Source: Collinsella aerofaciens (GTDB lineage: Bacteria; Actinomycetota; Coriobacteriia; Coriobacteriales; Coriobacteriaceae). From it: a DNA stretch of 64,000 bases. Positions within the stretch are counted from its first letter, which is position 1. Every line of letters begins with the position of its first letter. The stretch covers positions 28,276 through 92,275 of the forward strand of contig NZ_JAQLDU010000013.1 in assembly GCF_028209625.1 (NCBI RefSeq). Direction: 5' to 3'. Positions 33,920-42,263 of the stretch are shown here, in pieces. Below the pieces are notes generated by a model. It did no database searches, was not told the origin of the DNA, and worked only from the letters and a program-made list of their open reading frames with translations. The position numbers were made by a program, and so were the translations under genes.

Positions 33920-34648
33920 ATGGGTTACATGCTCGAGACGCGCGGGCTCACCAAGCGCTTCGGCCGCGGCGACCAGGCGCAGGACGCCGTGGCCGACGTG
34001 AGCCTTCATATCCGCGAGGGCGAGGTGTACGGGCTGCTCGGTCCCAACGGCGCCGGCAAGTCGACAACGCTCAAGATGATCTGCGGGATGCTGCGGCCGA
34101 CGGCCGGGGAGATCCTCTTTGCCGGGCACGCCTGGCGCCGCGAGGACCTCTACGCAATCGGCAGCCTCATCGAGGAGGCGCCGCTCTACCCCAACCTCAC
34201 CGCGCGCGAGAACCTGCGCGTGCGCACCACGCTGCTGGGCCTTCCCGAGAGCCGCATAGATGAGGTGCTCGCCGCCGTGGACCTCGCGGACACCGGGAAG
34301 AAGCGCACCGGGCGCTTCTCGATGGGCATGCGGCAGCGCCTGGGGCTCGCGCTGGCGCTGATCGCCCGGCCACGCCTGCTCGTGCTCGACGAGCCCACCA
34401 ACGGCCTCGACCCCATCGGCATCGAGGAGCTGCGCGACCAGATCCGCGGCTTCGCGGCGGCGGGTACGACGGTGATCGTCTCGAGCCACATCCTCTCCGA
34501 GGTGCAGCAGATGGCGGACACCATCGGCATCATCTGCGGGGGGCGCCTCGCCTACGAGGATGCGCTTCGTCCCGGGCAGGACCTCGAGGAACTCTTCATG
34601 AGCTTCTGTCGGGAAGGGCGACGAGCGCGCGGGGAGGTGGCGGCATGA
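33920..34648 (+). CDS. ABC transporter ATP-binding protein, lantibiotic-immunity type (LanF/BcrA-like)
   Basis: 242 residues with Walker A GPNGAGKS (41-48), signature FSMGMRQ (133-139) and Walker B LLVLDE (153-158). The unusual signature and the short form are those of the BcrA/NisF/SpaF group, which expels lantibiotics or bacitracin-like peptides from the membrane. It is followed by two overlapping permease genes, a YxeA-like gene and a two-component system, the usual self-protection or resistance module. No lantibiotic precursor or modification gene is present, so it more likely senses foreign peptides. GC content is clearly above that of the flanking genes. Confidence 0.85.
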   Translation: MGYMLETRGLTKRFGRGDQAQDAVADVSLHIREGEVYGLLGPNGAGKSTTLKMICGMLRPTAGEILFAGHAWRREDLYAIGSLIEEAPLYPNLTARENLRVRTTLLGLPESRIDEVLAAVDLADTGKKRTGRFSMGMRQRLGLALALIARPRLLVLDEPTNGLDPIGIEELRDQIRGFAAAGTTVIVSSHILSEVQQMADTIGIICGGRLAYEDALRPGQDLEELFMSFCREGRRARGEVAA

Positions 34649-35414
34649 CGGGTGAGAAAGGCGGCCTGCTCGCGGCCCTGCGCGCCGAGGCCCTGAAGTC
34701 GCGCCACGCGGCACCGGTTCGCCTGGCCGTGCTCATGGCGCTGCCGATGCCGCTGCTCGGCGCGAGGCCTACCGGGGCGTGCAGATCTTCAGCGCATGGA
34801 ACTACTGGTACGCGCTCTTCCTGCCCGTGTGCCTCTCGCTCGTGGTGGCGTGCGTCGCGCGGGCTGATGCTCGCACGCGGATGCGGGGGCTTCTGGGCCT
34901 GGGCTTCCCGCTCGGGCGCGCCTGGTGGGCCAAGGCGCTCTGGTGCCTCGCGCTCTGCACGCTCTCGAACCTCGTGGTTTTCGGCATCTACCTCGCGGGA
35001 TCGGCGTTCTCCTCGCAGGGCCTCACGGCCGCGGGCACGCTCACGATGCTCCTCTGCGCGCTCGTCAACACGGTGACCGCGGCGTGGATGATCCCCGCAG
35101 GGCTCTTCCTCACGGCGCGGCTCGGCATGCTCGCGGGCATCTTCTGCCCGCTCGCCGCGCAACTCGTAGGTGGGTTCGTCTGGTCGTTGGTGCCGCTACC
35201 GCAGCTCTTTCCGCCGTCGACGAACATGGTCATCCCCACGAGCTTCATACCCGTGCTGCCGAGCGGCGAGCCGCTCGCGGCGGACATGGCGCTCGGCGGG
35301 GCGCTCGCGTCGGACGGCATGCTCACGCTGGCGGGCCTTGCGGTCTGCGCGCTCGCGTTCGCCGCGCTCACGGCGGCGGGCGCGGCCTGGTTCGCGCGCT
35401 CCGAGGAGAGGTGA
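34645..35414 (+). pseudogene. Lantibiotic-immunity ABC permease (LanE-like), frameshifted
   Basis: Membrane permease subunit. The first 40 codons (start ATG 34645, overlapping the ATPase stop) read MTGEKGGLLAALRAEALKSR and a hydrophobic helix. The frame then changes by -1 between about 34755 and 34770, and the rest continues as YRGVQIFSAWNYWYALFLPV with about five more membrane segments to the stop at 35412-35414. One missing base explains the break. Either the gene is inactive, the ribosome slips, or the base is a sequencing or assembly error. The overlap with lanG is preserved. Confidence 0.75.
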
Positions 35415-36229
35415 TGGCCATGACACGACTCTCCGACCCGATGCCGCGCATGACTCTCTCGCGGGCCCTGCTCTCCGAGGCCCTGCGCCTGGCGCGCTCC
35501 CCGCTCGCGGCGGTGCATCTCGTCTGCGGCCTGGCAGCCGGTCTTGCCTGCGGCGAGTACTTCTCCGTAACCCGATGGGACCCGGCGCTGGGCGCGGACG
35601 CCTACGCCCAGTTTCTCGGCGCTCTCATGCCGCTCATGTCCGCCATCGTCTGCGGGCTCGCTGTGGACGAGGAGCGCGCTGCCGGGCGCCTCGCCAACCT
35701 CACGGCGGTCCCCTCGCGCGGGCGCGCCGTCGCGGCGAAGCTGCTCGCCCTTGCGGCGCTCGGCGCGGGCGCGCTGGCCGTGGCGCTCGGCGTGTTCGGG
35801 GCCGTGCTCGCCGTCGCCGGGCGCCTGCCGCTCGGGCCCACTCCGCTTTCGGCCGCCTGGGCGGGCATCGTGCTGGGCAGCCTGCCCCTCTACGCGCTGG
35901 GGCTCGGCGTGGCCCTGCGCCTCGGCCGCAACGCCGTCATCGGCGCCGGCGCGGCGGGGATGCTCCTCGCGTTCTTCTCGGTGGGCGGACTTGCGCACGG
36001 TCTCATGACCGGCGAGCTCACCGGTGCCCTGGCGACGCCCCTGAGCTGGGTGCCGCTCGCCTGGCCCGCGCGCTTGGGGTCGCTCGGGGTGGAGGCCTTC
36101 ATCGACGCCGTACGCGCGGCGGGCCCACTCCTCACGACTGCGCTCGCTGGCCTCGTGCTCACCCTGGCAGCCGCCGCCGTCCTTCTCGCCTGGTTCTGCC
36201 GCTTCGAGGACGGGAGGGCAGATGCGTAG
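35414..36229 (+). CDS. Lantibiotic-immunity ABC permease (LanG-like)
   Basis: 271 residues, about six hydrophobic segments, starting MAMTRLSDPMPRMTLSRALL, then SEALRLARSPLAAVHLVCG. It follows the LanE-like gene with ATGA overlap, so both permeases were made as a coupled pair. The segment AVDEERAAGRLANLTAVPSR is the typical cytoplasmic coupling region of LanE/LanG proteins. Extremely GC-rich at third positions. Confidence 0.8.
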   Translation: MAMTRLSDPMPRMTLSRALLSEALRLARSPLAAVHLVCGLAAGLACGEYFSVTRWDPALGADAYAQFLGALMPLMSAIVCGLAVDEERAAGRLANLTAVPSRGRAVAAKLLALAALGAGALAVALGVFGAVLAVAGRLPLGPTPLSAAWAGIVLGSLPLYALGLGVALRLGRNAVIGAGAAGMLLAFFSVGGLAHGLMTGELTGALATPLSWVPLAWPARLGSLGVEAFIDAVRAAGPLLTTALAGLVLTLAAAAVLLAWFCRFEDGRADA

Positions 36230-36625
36230 GAGGCCGCTCGCCGCCGTGCTCGCCCTCCTCTCCGCAGCGCTCGTCCTGGGCAGGAATGCCCTGCTCGACG
36301 CCGGCTGGGGGGGTCGGCGCTGCGCTCGATCGCCGACCGCGTGCTGCCCAACCTTGAGATCGCCATGTGGGCGCCCGCGCTCGGGCCCGGCAGCCACGCG
36401 AGCTCCTACGCCGACGCCACCGGGGCGGGGGCGAACTACGTCTACCTGGTGGACGCGGCGAACGACAGGGGCAATGTCCGAGAGCTCCAGCTCATCTTCT
36501 TCGGGCGGGAGTCGGACGGCGAGGGCTGGCTCGGAATCGAGGCGCGCGGCGGCTCGGGCGTGCGCGACCGCGCGTGCGAAGCGGCTGAGGCGCCCGCAGC
36601 TGCGCGCGGGGCTCTGGACCGCTGA
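36222..36625 (+). pseudogene. YxeA-like (DUF1093) small exported protein, frameshifted at a G7 tract
   Basis: Begins MRRRPLAAVLALLSAALVLG, a signal-like helix, overlapping the lanG stop by 8 bp. After the run of seven G (36307-36313) the sense frame shifts by -1 and continues SALRSIADRVLPNLEIAMW to YLVDAANDRGNVRELQLIFF, then WLGIEARGGSGVRD, a YxeA/DUF1093-type pattern. An eighth G would restore one reading frame. Small YxeA-family proteins often accompany such transporter operons. Phase variation, decay and sequencing error are all possible. Confidence 0.6.
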
Positions 36626-36670
36626 ATGCGGCGCTAGTACAATTCCGACGAGAGTTTCAGGAGGTCTAAC

Positions 36671-37333
36671 ATGGCGAGGATACTGGCAGTGGATGATGAA
36701 CGGGCGATCCTCGACGCTCTCGCGCGCGTCCTCGGCCGCGACGGCCATGAGGTCGTCAGGGAGGCGGACCCGACGGCGGTCCCGGGGATGGACCTCTCGC
36801 GCTTCGACCTCGTGCTCTGCGACGTCATGATGCCGGGGCTCGATGGCTTCGAGCTCGTGCGGCAGATCCGCCCGGACTTCGACGGGCCCATCGTCTTCCT
36901 GACCGCTCGCGTGGCCGAGGAGGATGCTGTGGCCGGCTACGGCCTGGGCGCCGACGACTACGTCCGCAAGCCCTTCGGGGCCGCGGAGCTGCGCGCCAAG
37001 GTCGCGGCCCATCTACGCCGTGAGCGCCGGCCGCGCTCGCACGCCCTCTCCTTCGGGGAGGTGCGGATCGACCTCGGGGCGCGCGGCCTCGCTGTGGGTG
37101 GCGAGGCCGTGCCGCTCACGCCCACCGAGTACGCCATCTGCGAGTACCTCGCTCGTCACCCCGGGCAGGTCATGAGCCGCGCGCAGATACGCGAGGCGGT
37201 GCTCGGCTGGGAGAGCGACGCCGACGATGCGGCCATATCCATGCAGGTCAGCCGCGCCCGGAGGAAACTCTCCGAGGCCGGCGCCGATCCGATCGCGACC
37301 GTCTGGGGGATGGGGTACAAGTGGCAGCTCTGA
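36671..37333 (+). CDS. OmpR-family response regulator
   Basis: 220 residues: receiver domain with the phosphoacceptor D51 (LCDVMMPGLDG), T in FLTAR and K in RKPFG, then an OmpR/PhoB winged HTH (about 125-220, PLTPTEYAICEYLARHPGQV). It is preceded by a clear AGGAGGT. It probably controls the ABC transporter genes before it in answer to peptide stress, by analogy with SpaR/NisR and BceR modules. It overlaps the kinase gene by 13 bp. Confidence 0.92.
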   Translation: MARILAVDDERAILDALARVLGRDGHEVVREADPTAVPGMDLSRFDLVLCDVMMPGLDGFELVRQIRPDFDGPIVFLTARVAEEDAVAGYGLGADDYVRKPFGAAELRAKVAAHLRRERRPRSHALSFGEVRIDLGARGLAVGGEAVPLTPTEYAICEYLARHPGQVMSRAQIREAVLGWESDADDAAISMQVSRARRKLSEAGADPIATVWGMGYKWQL

Positions 37334-38757
37334 AGATCGGAGCGCGAGGTCGCGGGGGCATGCCGCTCTCCTTCGTCATCGCGCGCTACTTCGCCTACGC
37401 GTTCGCGGCGGTCGCCACGGCGTGGCTCGTCTCGTTCATGGTGCTCTCCGCGGCGATCAATGTGGGCTTCGTCTACGAGGCAAGCTGGGGGCCGGCCAAT
37501 GCACGCGAGGTCGCGGAGGGCCTGGCACGCGACGGCGTCTGCGGGCAGCAGGACGTGCCGACGGCGTACCGCTACCTCATCCTGAACAAGGACGGATACG
37601 TGCTGATGACAGACCTCGAGGGCACGCGGCTCGAGGACGCGACGGAAATGGCCCGTACGGCACTCGCCGCTGATCCGGGCACAGTGGAGATCGAGGGCGG
37701 GGGCTCGGGCCTCACCTACGCCGCGTTCCCGCTCAAGGACGGCGGGGCATGCGCGCTTGTCAGCGAGTACCTGCCGCAGTGGGTCTCGCGCGATCTCGCC
37801 GGCCTGCTTCCCAACCCGCAGAACCTCATGCTCGTCGGCGTCGCGGCGGGAAGCGCGCTCGCGCTCGCGCTCGTGGCGCGCCGCGCGAGCCGCGTGATCT
37901 CGCGCAAGATGGCGCCGCTCGCGGAGGCGGCGGGGCGCGTCGGCGCGGGGGAGCTCGACTTCGCGGTCGGCAGCACCAACGTGCGCGAGGTGAACGACGT
38001 CCTCGCCGCGATGGACGCCATGCGGGCCTCCCTCGCCGAGTCGCTCGAGGCCCGCTGGGCCGCGGAGCGGGGGCAGCGCGAGCAGGTGGCGTCGCTCGCC
38101 CACGATCTCAAGACGCCGCTCACCGTGCTGCGCGCCAACGCCGACTTCGTGGCGGAGGAGCTGGAAGACGAGAAAGACGCCGACCTCGCGGCCGCCGCGC
38201 GCGACATAGCCGGCAGTGTCGAAAGGCTCGACGGCTACGTGCGCCTGCTCATCGAGGCCTCGCGCGGGTCCGGCGGGGCGGAGAGGGCCCCCATGCGGCC
38301 GGCCGAGCTCTGCGAACAGGTCCTCGCCGAGGCCGCCCAGATCGCCCGGGCGCGAGGCGTGACGCTCAACGCGGCCACGGGCCCCGCTGTCGCGGGCGCG
38401 CCCGAGGCCCCACTCGACCGAACCGCCCTGGCGCGAGCCGCCGCGAACCTTGTGGTCAACGCCGCCGAGCACGCGCGCTCGCGCGTGGCGGTCTCCTGCG
38501 ACGTCGCGGGCGGACACCTCGTCATCGAGGTGTCCGACGACGGACCGGGCTTCTCTCCCGCCGCCCTCGAACGCGGCTGCGAGCGCCTCTTCACAGACGA
38601 CTCCTCCCGCTCCTCACGCGACGGAGGCCGCCACTACGGGCTCGGCCTCCACGTCGCCTCCGAGGCCGCGAGCGCCCACGGGGGCTCCGTCTCGCTCGCC
38701 AACAGCCCCTCGGGCGGCGCGGTGGCCACCATCGCGGTCCCCCTCTGCGGGGCCTGA
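37321..38757 (+). CDS. Sensor histidine kinase
   Basis: 478 residues: two transmembrane helices (about 20-45 and 170-190) flank an extracytoplasmic domain, then HAMP-like segment, HisKA with H261 (LAHDLKTPLTVLR) and HATPase with N-box ANLVVNAAEHA and G-boxes DDGPGF and GLGLHVA. The start is taken as GTG 37321; the ATG at 37360 (MPLSFVIARYF) is a credible alternative. Partner of the regulator it overlaps. Likely membrane-damage or peptide sensor; the ligand is unknown. Confidence 0.9.
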   Translation: MAALKIGARGRGGMPLSFVIARYFAYAFAAVATAWLVSFMVLSAAINVGFVYEASWGPANAREVAEGLARDGVCGQQDVPTAYRYLILNKDGYVLMTDLEGTRLEDATEMARTALAADPGTVEIEGGGSGLTYAAFPLKDGGACALVSEYLPQWVSRDLAGLLPNPQNLMLVGVAAGSALALALVARRASRVISRKMAPLAEAAGRVGAGELDFAVGSTNVREVNDVLAAMDAMRASLAESLEARWAAERGQREQVASLAHDLKTPLTVLRANADFVAEELEDEKDADLAAAARDIAGSVERLDGYVRLLIEASRGSGGAERAPMRPAELCEQVLAEAAQIARARGVTLNAATGPAVAGAPEAPLDRTALARAAANLVVNAAEHARSRVAVSCDVAGGHLVIEVSDDGPGFSPAALERGCERLFTDDSSRSSRDGGRHYGLGLHVASEAASAHGGSVSLANSPSGGAVATIAVPLCGA

Positions 38758-38869
38758 CGACTTCCTCGTTGTCTACCTCGACTGCGATATGTCGCTCGCC
38801 GAGGCCGCGACGAGATGGTGTTGCGTCTGCTCCGCTTGGTGCTTCTAGCTCAAATTTGATCTGATGTAA

Positions 38870-38900
38870 GGCCCGTGCAATCCTGCATGGGCCGTTCTTT
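38870..38900 (+). terminator. Intrinsic terminator after the two-component genes
   Basis: GGCCCGTGCA/TGCATGGGCC (38870-38879 with 38884-38893), one G-T pair, followed by GTTCTTTT. Confidence 0.8.
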
Positions 38901-39323
38901 TGGCAATTGCTCGACCGATTCGTGGCTTGAAACACAAATTATCGAGTTAAGGAGACATGGGGTCACACAGCGGCTCTCAGAGCGCCCGCCGCACTCCCCC
39001 GCCATTACCCTGCGGCGTCCTCGTATAGAGCCCATCCTGCTTGGCGTTTCGTTGCAACTGCCAACTTGTCCACCGATCAAGTGAACTACTGGAATAAATA
39101 CAGCGACACGCTTGTCCGTTATAGTCGCTATATCTGTGTTAATCGCCGCGATAAATACAGCCTGTACTCGGCTGCATACCAGCTACGCGTATGTAGATTC
39201 ATATCGCGTTAATAAATCGGCTCAAGCGCGTGCAAAACGCGCAAGTAGCCGCAAAAGGCGATTATCGCGTAGGTAGATTTTTGGCACCCTGTTGCTTACT
39301 GAAAATTAAGCAATTGCTTAAAA
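38901..39323. other. Non-coding region rich in small hairpins
   Basis: About 420 bp without a convincing gene. ATAAATACAGC occurs twice (around 39094 and 39150). Several short inverted repeats follow, among them CAGCC/GGCTG, GCGCGT/ACGCGC and the 14-bp palindrome TAAGCAATTGCTTA (about 39306-39319). It may hold a decayed element or an unrecognised RNA. AT-rich toward the tRNA end. Confidence 0.5.
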
Positions 39324-39353
39324 CAAAAAAGGTCAGGCACTAAGTGCCTGACC
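39324..39353 (-). terminator. Terminator of tRNA-Pro
   Basis: GGTCAGGCAC/GTGCCTGACC (39331-39340 with 39344-39353), loop of 3; on the minus strand it is followed by TTTTTTG. Confidence 0.9.
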
Positions 39354-39363
39354 TGCAAACTTC

Positions 39364-39440
<77 letters not shown>

Positions 39441-39483
39441 AAGCTTTTGTTTGTTGCTCTGCTTTCGCTCGCAACAGGGAGTA

Positions 39484-39512
39484 TATTAACCCGAAACTTT
39501 GTCCTTGTGCAA
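39484..39512 (-). promoter_or_regulatory. Promoter of tRNA-Pro
   Basis: TTGCAC, 17-bp spacer, TTAATA on the minus strand, about 45 bp upstream of the tRNA. It lies in the short gap after coaBC. Confidence 0.65.
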
Positions 39513-39520
39513 GAACTTTT

Positions 39521-40735
39521 TTACAAATTTTGAAGCAAGTCCAAAATTGTATCTGCGAGCTGGGGTTTTGTTAGTACGGGTAGTTCTTGCGTACCCGCTA
39601 TGCTCACGATCCAAGCCTTGTTGGTGTCGGTTCCAAAGCCCGAATCGGCGCGTGAGACATCGTTGGCGATAATGGCATCGCAGCCTTTGCGGGTCAATTT
39701 GCGCTCGGCGTACTCGACGACGTTATCAGTCTCGGCTGCAAAGCCGATTACGAGGCGATCGCCCTTTTGGCGTGAAAGTTCGGCCAAGATGTCAACGGTC
39801 TCGACGAGCTCGATTCGATCCAGGCGCTCGTTGGCCTTTTTGAGCTTATGGTCCGCTGGGGCCGCCGGCGTGTAGTCGGCGACGGCGGCGGCGCAAATGG
39901 CCGCGTCGGCCGTCTGGAAGGCGCTCAGCGCTGCCTTGAGCATTTCTGAGGCGGTCTGTACGTGCACGCACTCCACACCGCGGGGAACGTCGAGCGATGT
40001 CGGTCCCAGCACGAGCGTGACGGCGGCACCGCGACGTGCGGCCTCCCCCGCCAGGGCGATACCCATCTTGCCCGAAGAACGGTTGCCAATGAATCGCACC
40101 GGGTCGATCGGCTCGTGCGTGGGGCCGGCGGTGATGACGATGCGCTTGCCCGTCAGGTCTTGCGGCACGGGGTTGAGCACCTCACAGACAGCCTCGACGA
40201 TGTCCTCGGGCTCGCTCATGCGCCCCGTGTCCACGTCGCCGCAGGCAAGGTAGCCGCTGCCGGGTCCCACCACATGGACACCGTGCTCGCGCAGCGTGGC
40301 CATGTTGGCCTGCGTTGCCGGCGCCTTCCACATGCCGTTGTTCATAGCGGGTGCGATCACGATGGGTCGCGGCGTTGCCAGCAGCGTGGTGGAGATGAGG
40401 TCATCGGCGATGCCGTTGGCCATCTTGGCGATAATATTGGCCGTCGCGGGCGCCACGACCACCAGATCGGGCTCCTGCGCCAGCGAAATGTGGTGGATGG
40501 GGTCGGAGGGATCGTCGAACAAGCCCACGGCGACCGGCTCATTGGTGAGCGCGCGGAAGGTGAGCGGGCCCACGAACTCGGTGGCATGCTCGCTCATAAC
40601 GACCTTCACGCGGGCGCCGCGCTTTTGCAGCAGGCGCACGATATTGCACGACTTATAGGCGGCGATCCCGCCGGTAATGCCCAGCAGGATCGTTTTTCCC
40701 TCAAGTTGCATTGAATTGTTGGGTGCCGCCGTCAT
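39521..40735 (-). CDS. coaBC: Bifunctional phosphopantothenoylcysteine decarboxylase/synthetase
   Basis: Carries out two successive steps of coenzyme A synthesis. The 404 residues consist of an N-terminal flavoprotein CoaC domain (ITGGIAAYKS, PAMNNGMW, ACGDVDTGRM) and a C-terminal CoaB synthetase domain (ITAGPTHEPIDPVRFIGNRS, KKANERLDRIELV). It starts 2 bp after the zinc-ribbon gene. A later start at 40711 (MQLEGKTILLG) would also fit. Confidence 0.95.
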   Translation of the reverse strand: MTAAPNNSMQLEGKTILLGITGGIAAYKSCNIVRLLQKRGARVKVVMSEHATEFVGPLTFRALTNEPVAVGLFDDPSDPIHHISLAQEPDLVVVAPATANIIAKMANGIADDLISTTLLATPRPIVIAPAMNNGMWKAPATQANMATLREHGVHVVGPGSGYLACGDVDTGRMSEPEDIVEAVCEVLNPVPQDLTGKRIVITAGPTHEPIDPVRFIGNRSSGKMGIALAGEAARRGAAVTLVLGPTSLDVPRGVECVHVQTASEMLKAALSAFQTADAAICAAAVADYTPAAPADHKLKKANERLDRIELVETVDILAELSRQKGDRLVIGFAAETDNVVEYAERKLTRKGCDAIIANDVSRADSGFGTDTNKAWIVSIAGTQELPVLTKPQLADTILDLLQNL

Positions 40736-40737
40736 CG

Positions 40738-41457
40738 TTAGGCTTCCTTGCTGGGGAGCACGAGCAGGCGGTGGCAGTACGGGCAGTGCGTAATCTCACT
40801 GCCGTCGTGGTTGAGGTCGCTCATGGACGACGCCTGCAGCGCGGTGTGGCAGACCGTGGGGATATTGCCCTTGATGGTCTCGACGGCCAGGCCGCGGAAC
40901 TGCTTGAGCAGACGCTCGTAATCGGTGAGCACGTCGGTCGGCAGCATGGCGGCAAGCGCGATGCGCTCCTTGGTGGCGGCATCGATCTGAGCCTGCAGAT
41001 CGGCAGCCTTGGCGCGGGCGGCCTTGGTATCGGCCTTCACGCCCTCCTCGAACTTGGCGATGATGGCCTGCGCGCGAGCCTCGCGGTCGAGCGCCTCCTT
41101 GTGGGCGACGACGACGTCCTTGCGGGTGTGCTCGATCTTGTCCAGACGCTTGGCCAGGGTGGCGAGCTCGTTCTCTAGGTCCTGAACCTCGCGGTAGTCG
41201 GAGCCGTCGACATGGCGCTTCTTGGCGGCCTCGATGGCGTTGTTGGTCTGAATCTCGGTGGTGTTGAGATCGTCGAGCTCAATGTCCAGATCCTTGCGCT
41301 GGGCGTAGAGCTTGGTCATCTCGGACTTGAGCTTCACATAGGTCTTGCGCTTTGAAGCGAGCTCCTTGAGCTCCGGCATATTGGCAAGTTCGCTCTTGTT
41401 GCGGGCGAGCTCCAAATCGATCTGTTGCAGCTTGAGTAGCGTAGCGCCGGCGCTCAT
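40738..41457 (-). CDS. Coiled-coil protein with C-terminal zinc-ribbon-like domain (DUF164/C4-type)
   Basis: 239 residues: a long helical hairpin (about 5-175) followed by a short C-terminal zinc-ribbon region. The family pattern is CxxC...CxxC; here the second knuckle is intact (HCPYCHRLLVL) but the first is PTVCHTAL, with the first cysteine absent. Related proteins may act in nucleic-acid or secretion processes; function unknown. The start is at 41457 behind AAAAGGAGAG and overlaps the nif3 stop (ATGA). Confidence 0.85.
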   Translation of the reverse strand: MSAGATLLKLQQIDLELARNKSELANMPELKELASKRKTYVKLKSEMTKLYAQRKDLDIELDDLNTTEIQTNNAIEAAKKRHVDGSDYREVQDLENELATLAKRLDKIEHTRKDVVVAHKEALDREARAQAIIAKFEEGVKADTKAARAKAADLQAQIDAATKERIALAAMLPTDVLTDYERLLKQFRGLAVETIKGNIPTVCHTALQASSMSDLNHDGSEITHCPYCHRLLVLPSKEA

Positions 41458-42263
41458 AAGTTCTCTCCTTTTGTCACAGTCCACCATTGGCAAGGGTTCA
41501 GTATTTTAATCGCATGACGGGGGTTGACCCCGGCGTCAACTGCAGAGTTCATCAATATATCAACGAACGGTTCCTCGGAGCGGTCGTGACCGAGCAAGAT
41601 CACCGGCAGCCCGCGCAAGGCAAGGTCTTGCGCCACGTGGTAGCCCGCCTCGCCCGTCACGACAACATCTGCGCCCGCGGCGATAGCAAGCTCTCCAAAG
41701 TCGCCCAGGGAGCCGCCCAAAATGGCGACGGTTCGGCACGGGTGCTCGGCTTCACCCCATACGCGCGGGTTGCTGCCGAAGGCCGTGGCAGCACGGGCGG
41801 CAAGATCGCGCAGCGTGCACGGGTCGTTGAGCGTTGCAAGCGCGCCCAGGCCGGTGGTCTCGGGGTCGTCCACGTGCTCCAGTGAGCACACGGGTGCGGC
41901 ACCCAGCAGCTCGCTCAGGCAGATGCGGGCTTCGTGCGAGCGGTCCAGGTTGGTGTGGAGCGAGATAATGCTCACCCCGCAGCGGGCAGCTTCGTAGAGG
42001 GCCGCGCTGCACTGGGGTCGTGTGGCATCCGCCGGGCAAAAGGCCTCGGGTGCCTTGATGTATATGGGATGATGCGTCAGCAGCACGTTGGCGCTTGCTT
42101 CTTGGGCGCGGCGAACATTAGCCTCGGTCGCATCGAGTGCGCAGGCAACGCCGGCGATCTCCGCGGCCGGATCGCCAACGGAGAGTCCTACGTGATCCCA
42201 GCCCTCGGCGTCCGCCTTGGGATAGCGTGCCAGCAGCGCGCGCTCAAGCTCGGCGACGATCAT
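41454..42263 (-). CDS. Nif3-like dinuclear metal centre protein
   Basis: 269 residues of the NIF3/DUF34 family (GTP cyclohydrolase I type 2 in older annotations). The metal-binding motifs are LLTHHPIYIKAP, SLHTNLDRSHEA and VVTGEAGYHVAQDLALRG. The precise activity is unresolved for the family. It overlaps both neighbours by 4 bp (ATGA), in one coupled block with the zinc-ribbon gene, coaBC and the cysteine desulfurase. Confidence 0.93.
   Translation of the reverse strand: MIVAELERALLARYPKADAEGWDHVGLSVGDPAAEIAGVACALDATEANVRRAQEASANVLLTHHPIYIKAPEAFCPADATRPQCSAALYEAARCGVSIISLHTNLDRSHEARICLSELLGAAPVCSLEHVDDPETTGLGALATLNDPCTLRDLAARAATAFGSNPRVWGEAEHPCRTVAILGGSLGDFGELAIAAGADVVVTGEAGYHVAQDLALRGLPVILLGHDRSEEPFVDILMNSAVDAGVNPRHAIKILNPCQWWTVTKGENL

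Noticed and set aside
34988..37012. A 674-codon antisense frame over the LanG and regulator genes
   Set aside because: Artefact of about 70% GC sequence; low-complexity Arg/Ala/Glu composition.
33866..38757. A complete lantibiotic biosynthesis cluster
   Set aside because: No precursor peptide, LanB/C/M modification enzyme or LanT/P is present; only immunity and regulation genes.
38875..39084. A 69-codon frame after the histidine kinase
   Set aside because: Begins inside the terminator hairpin, lacks a Shine-Dalgarno and has no protein-like pattern.
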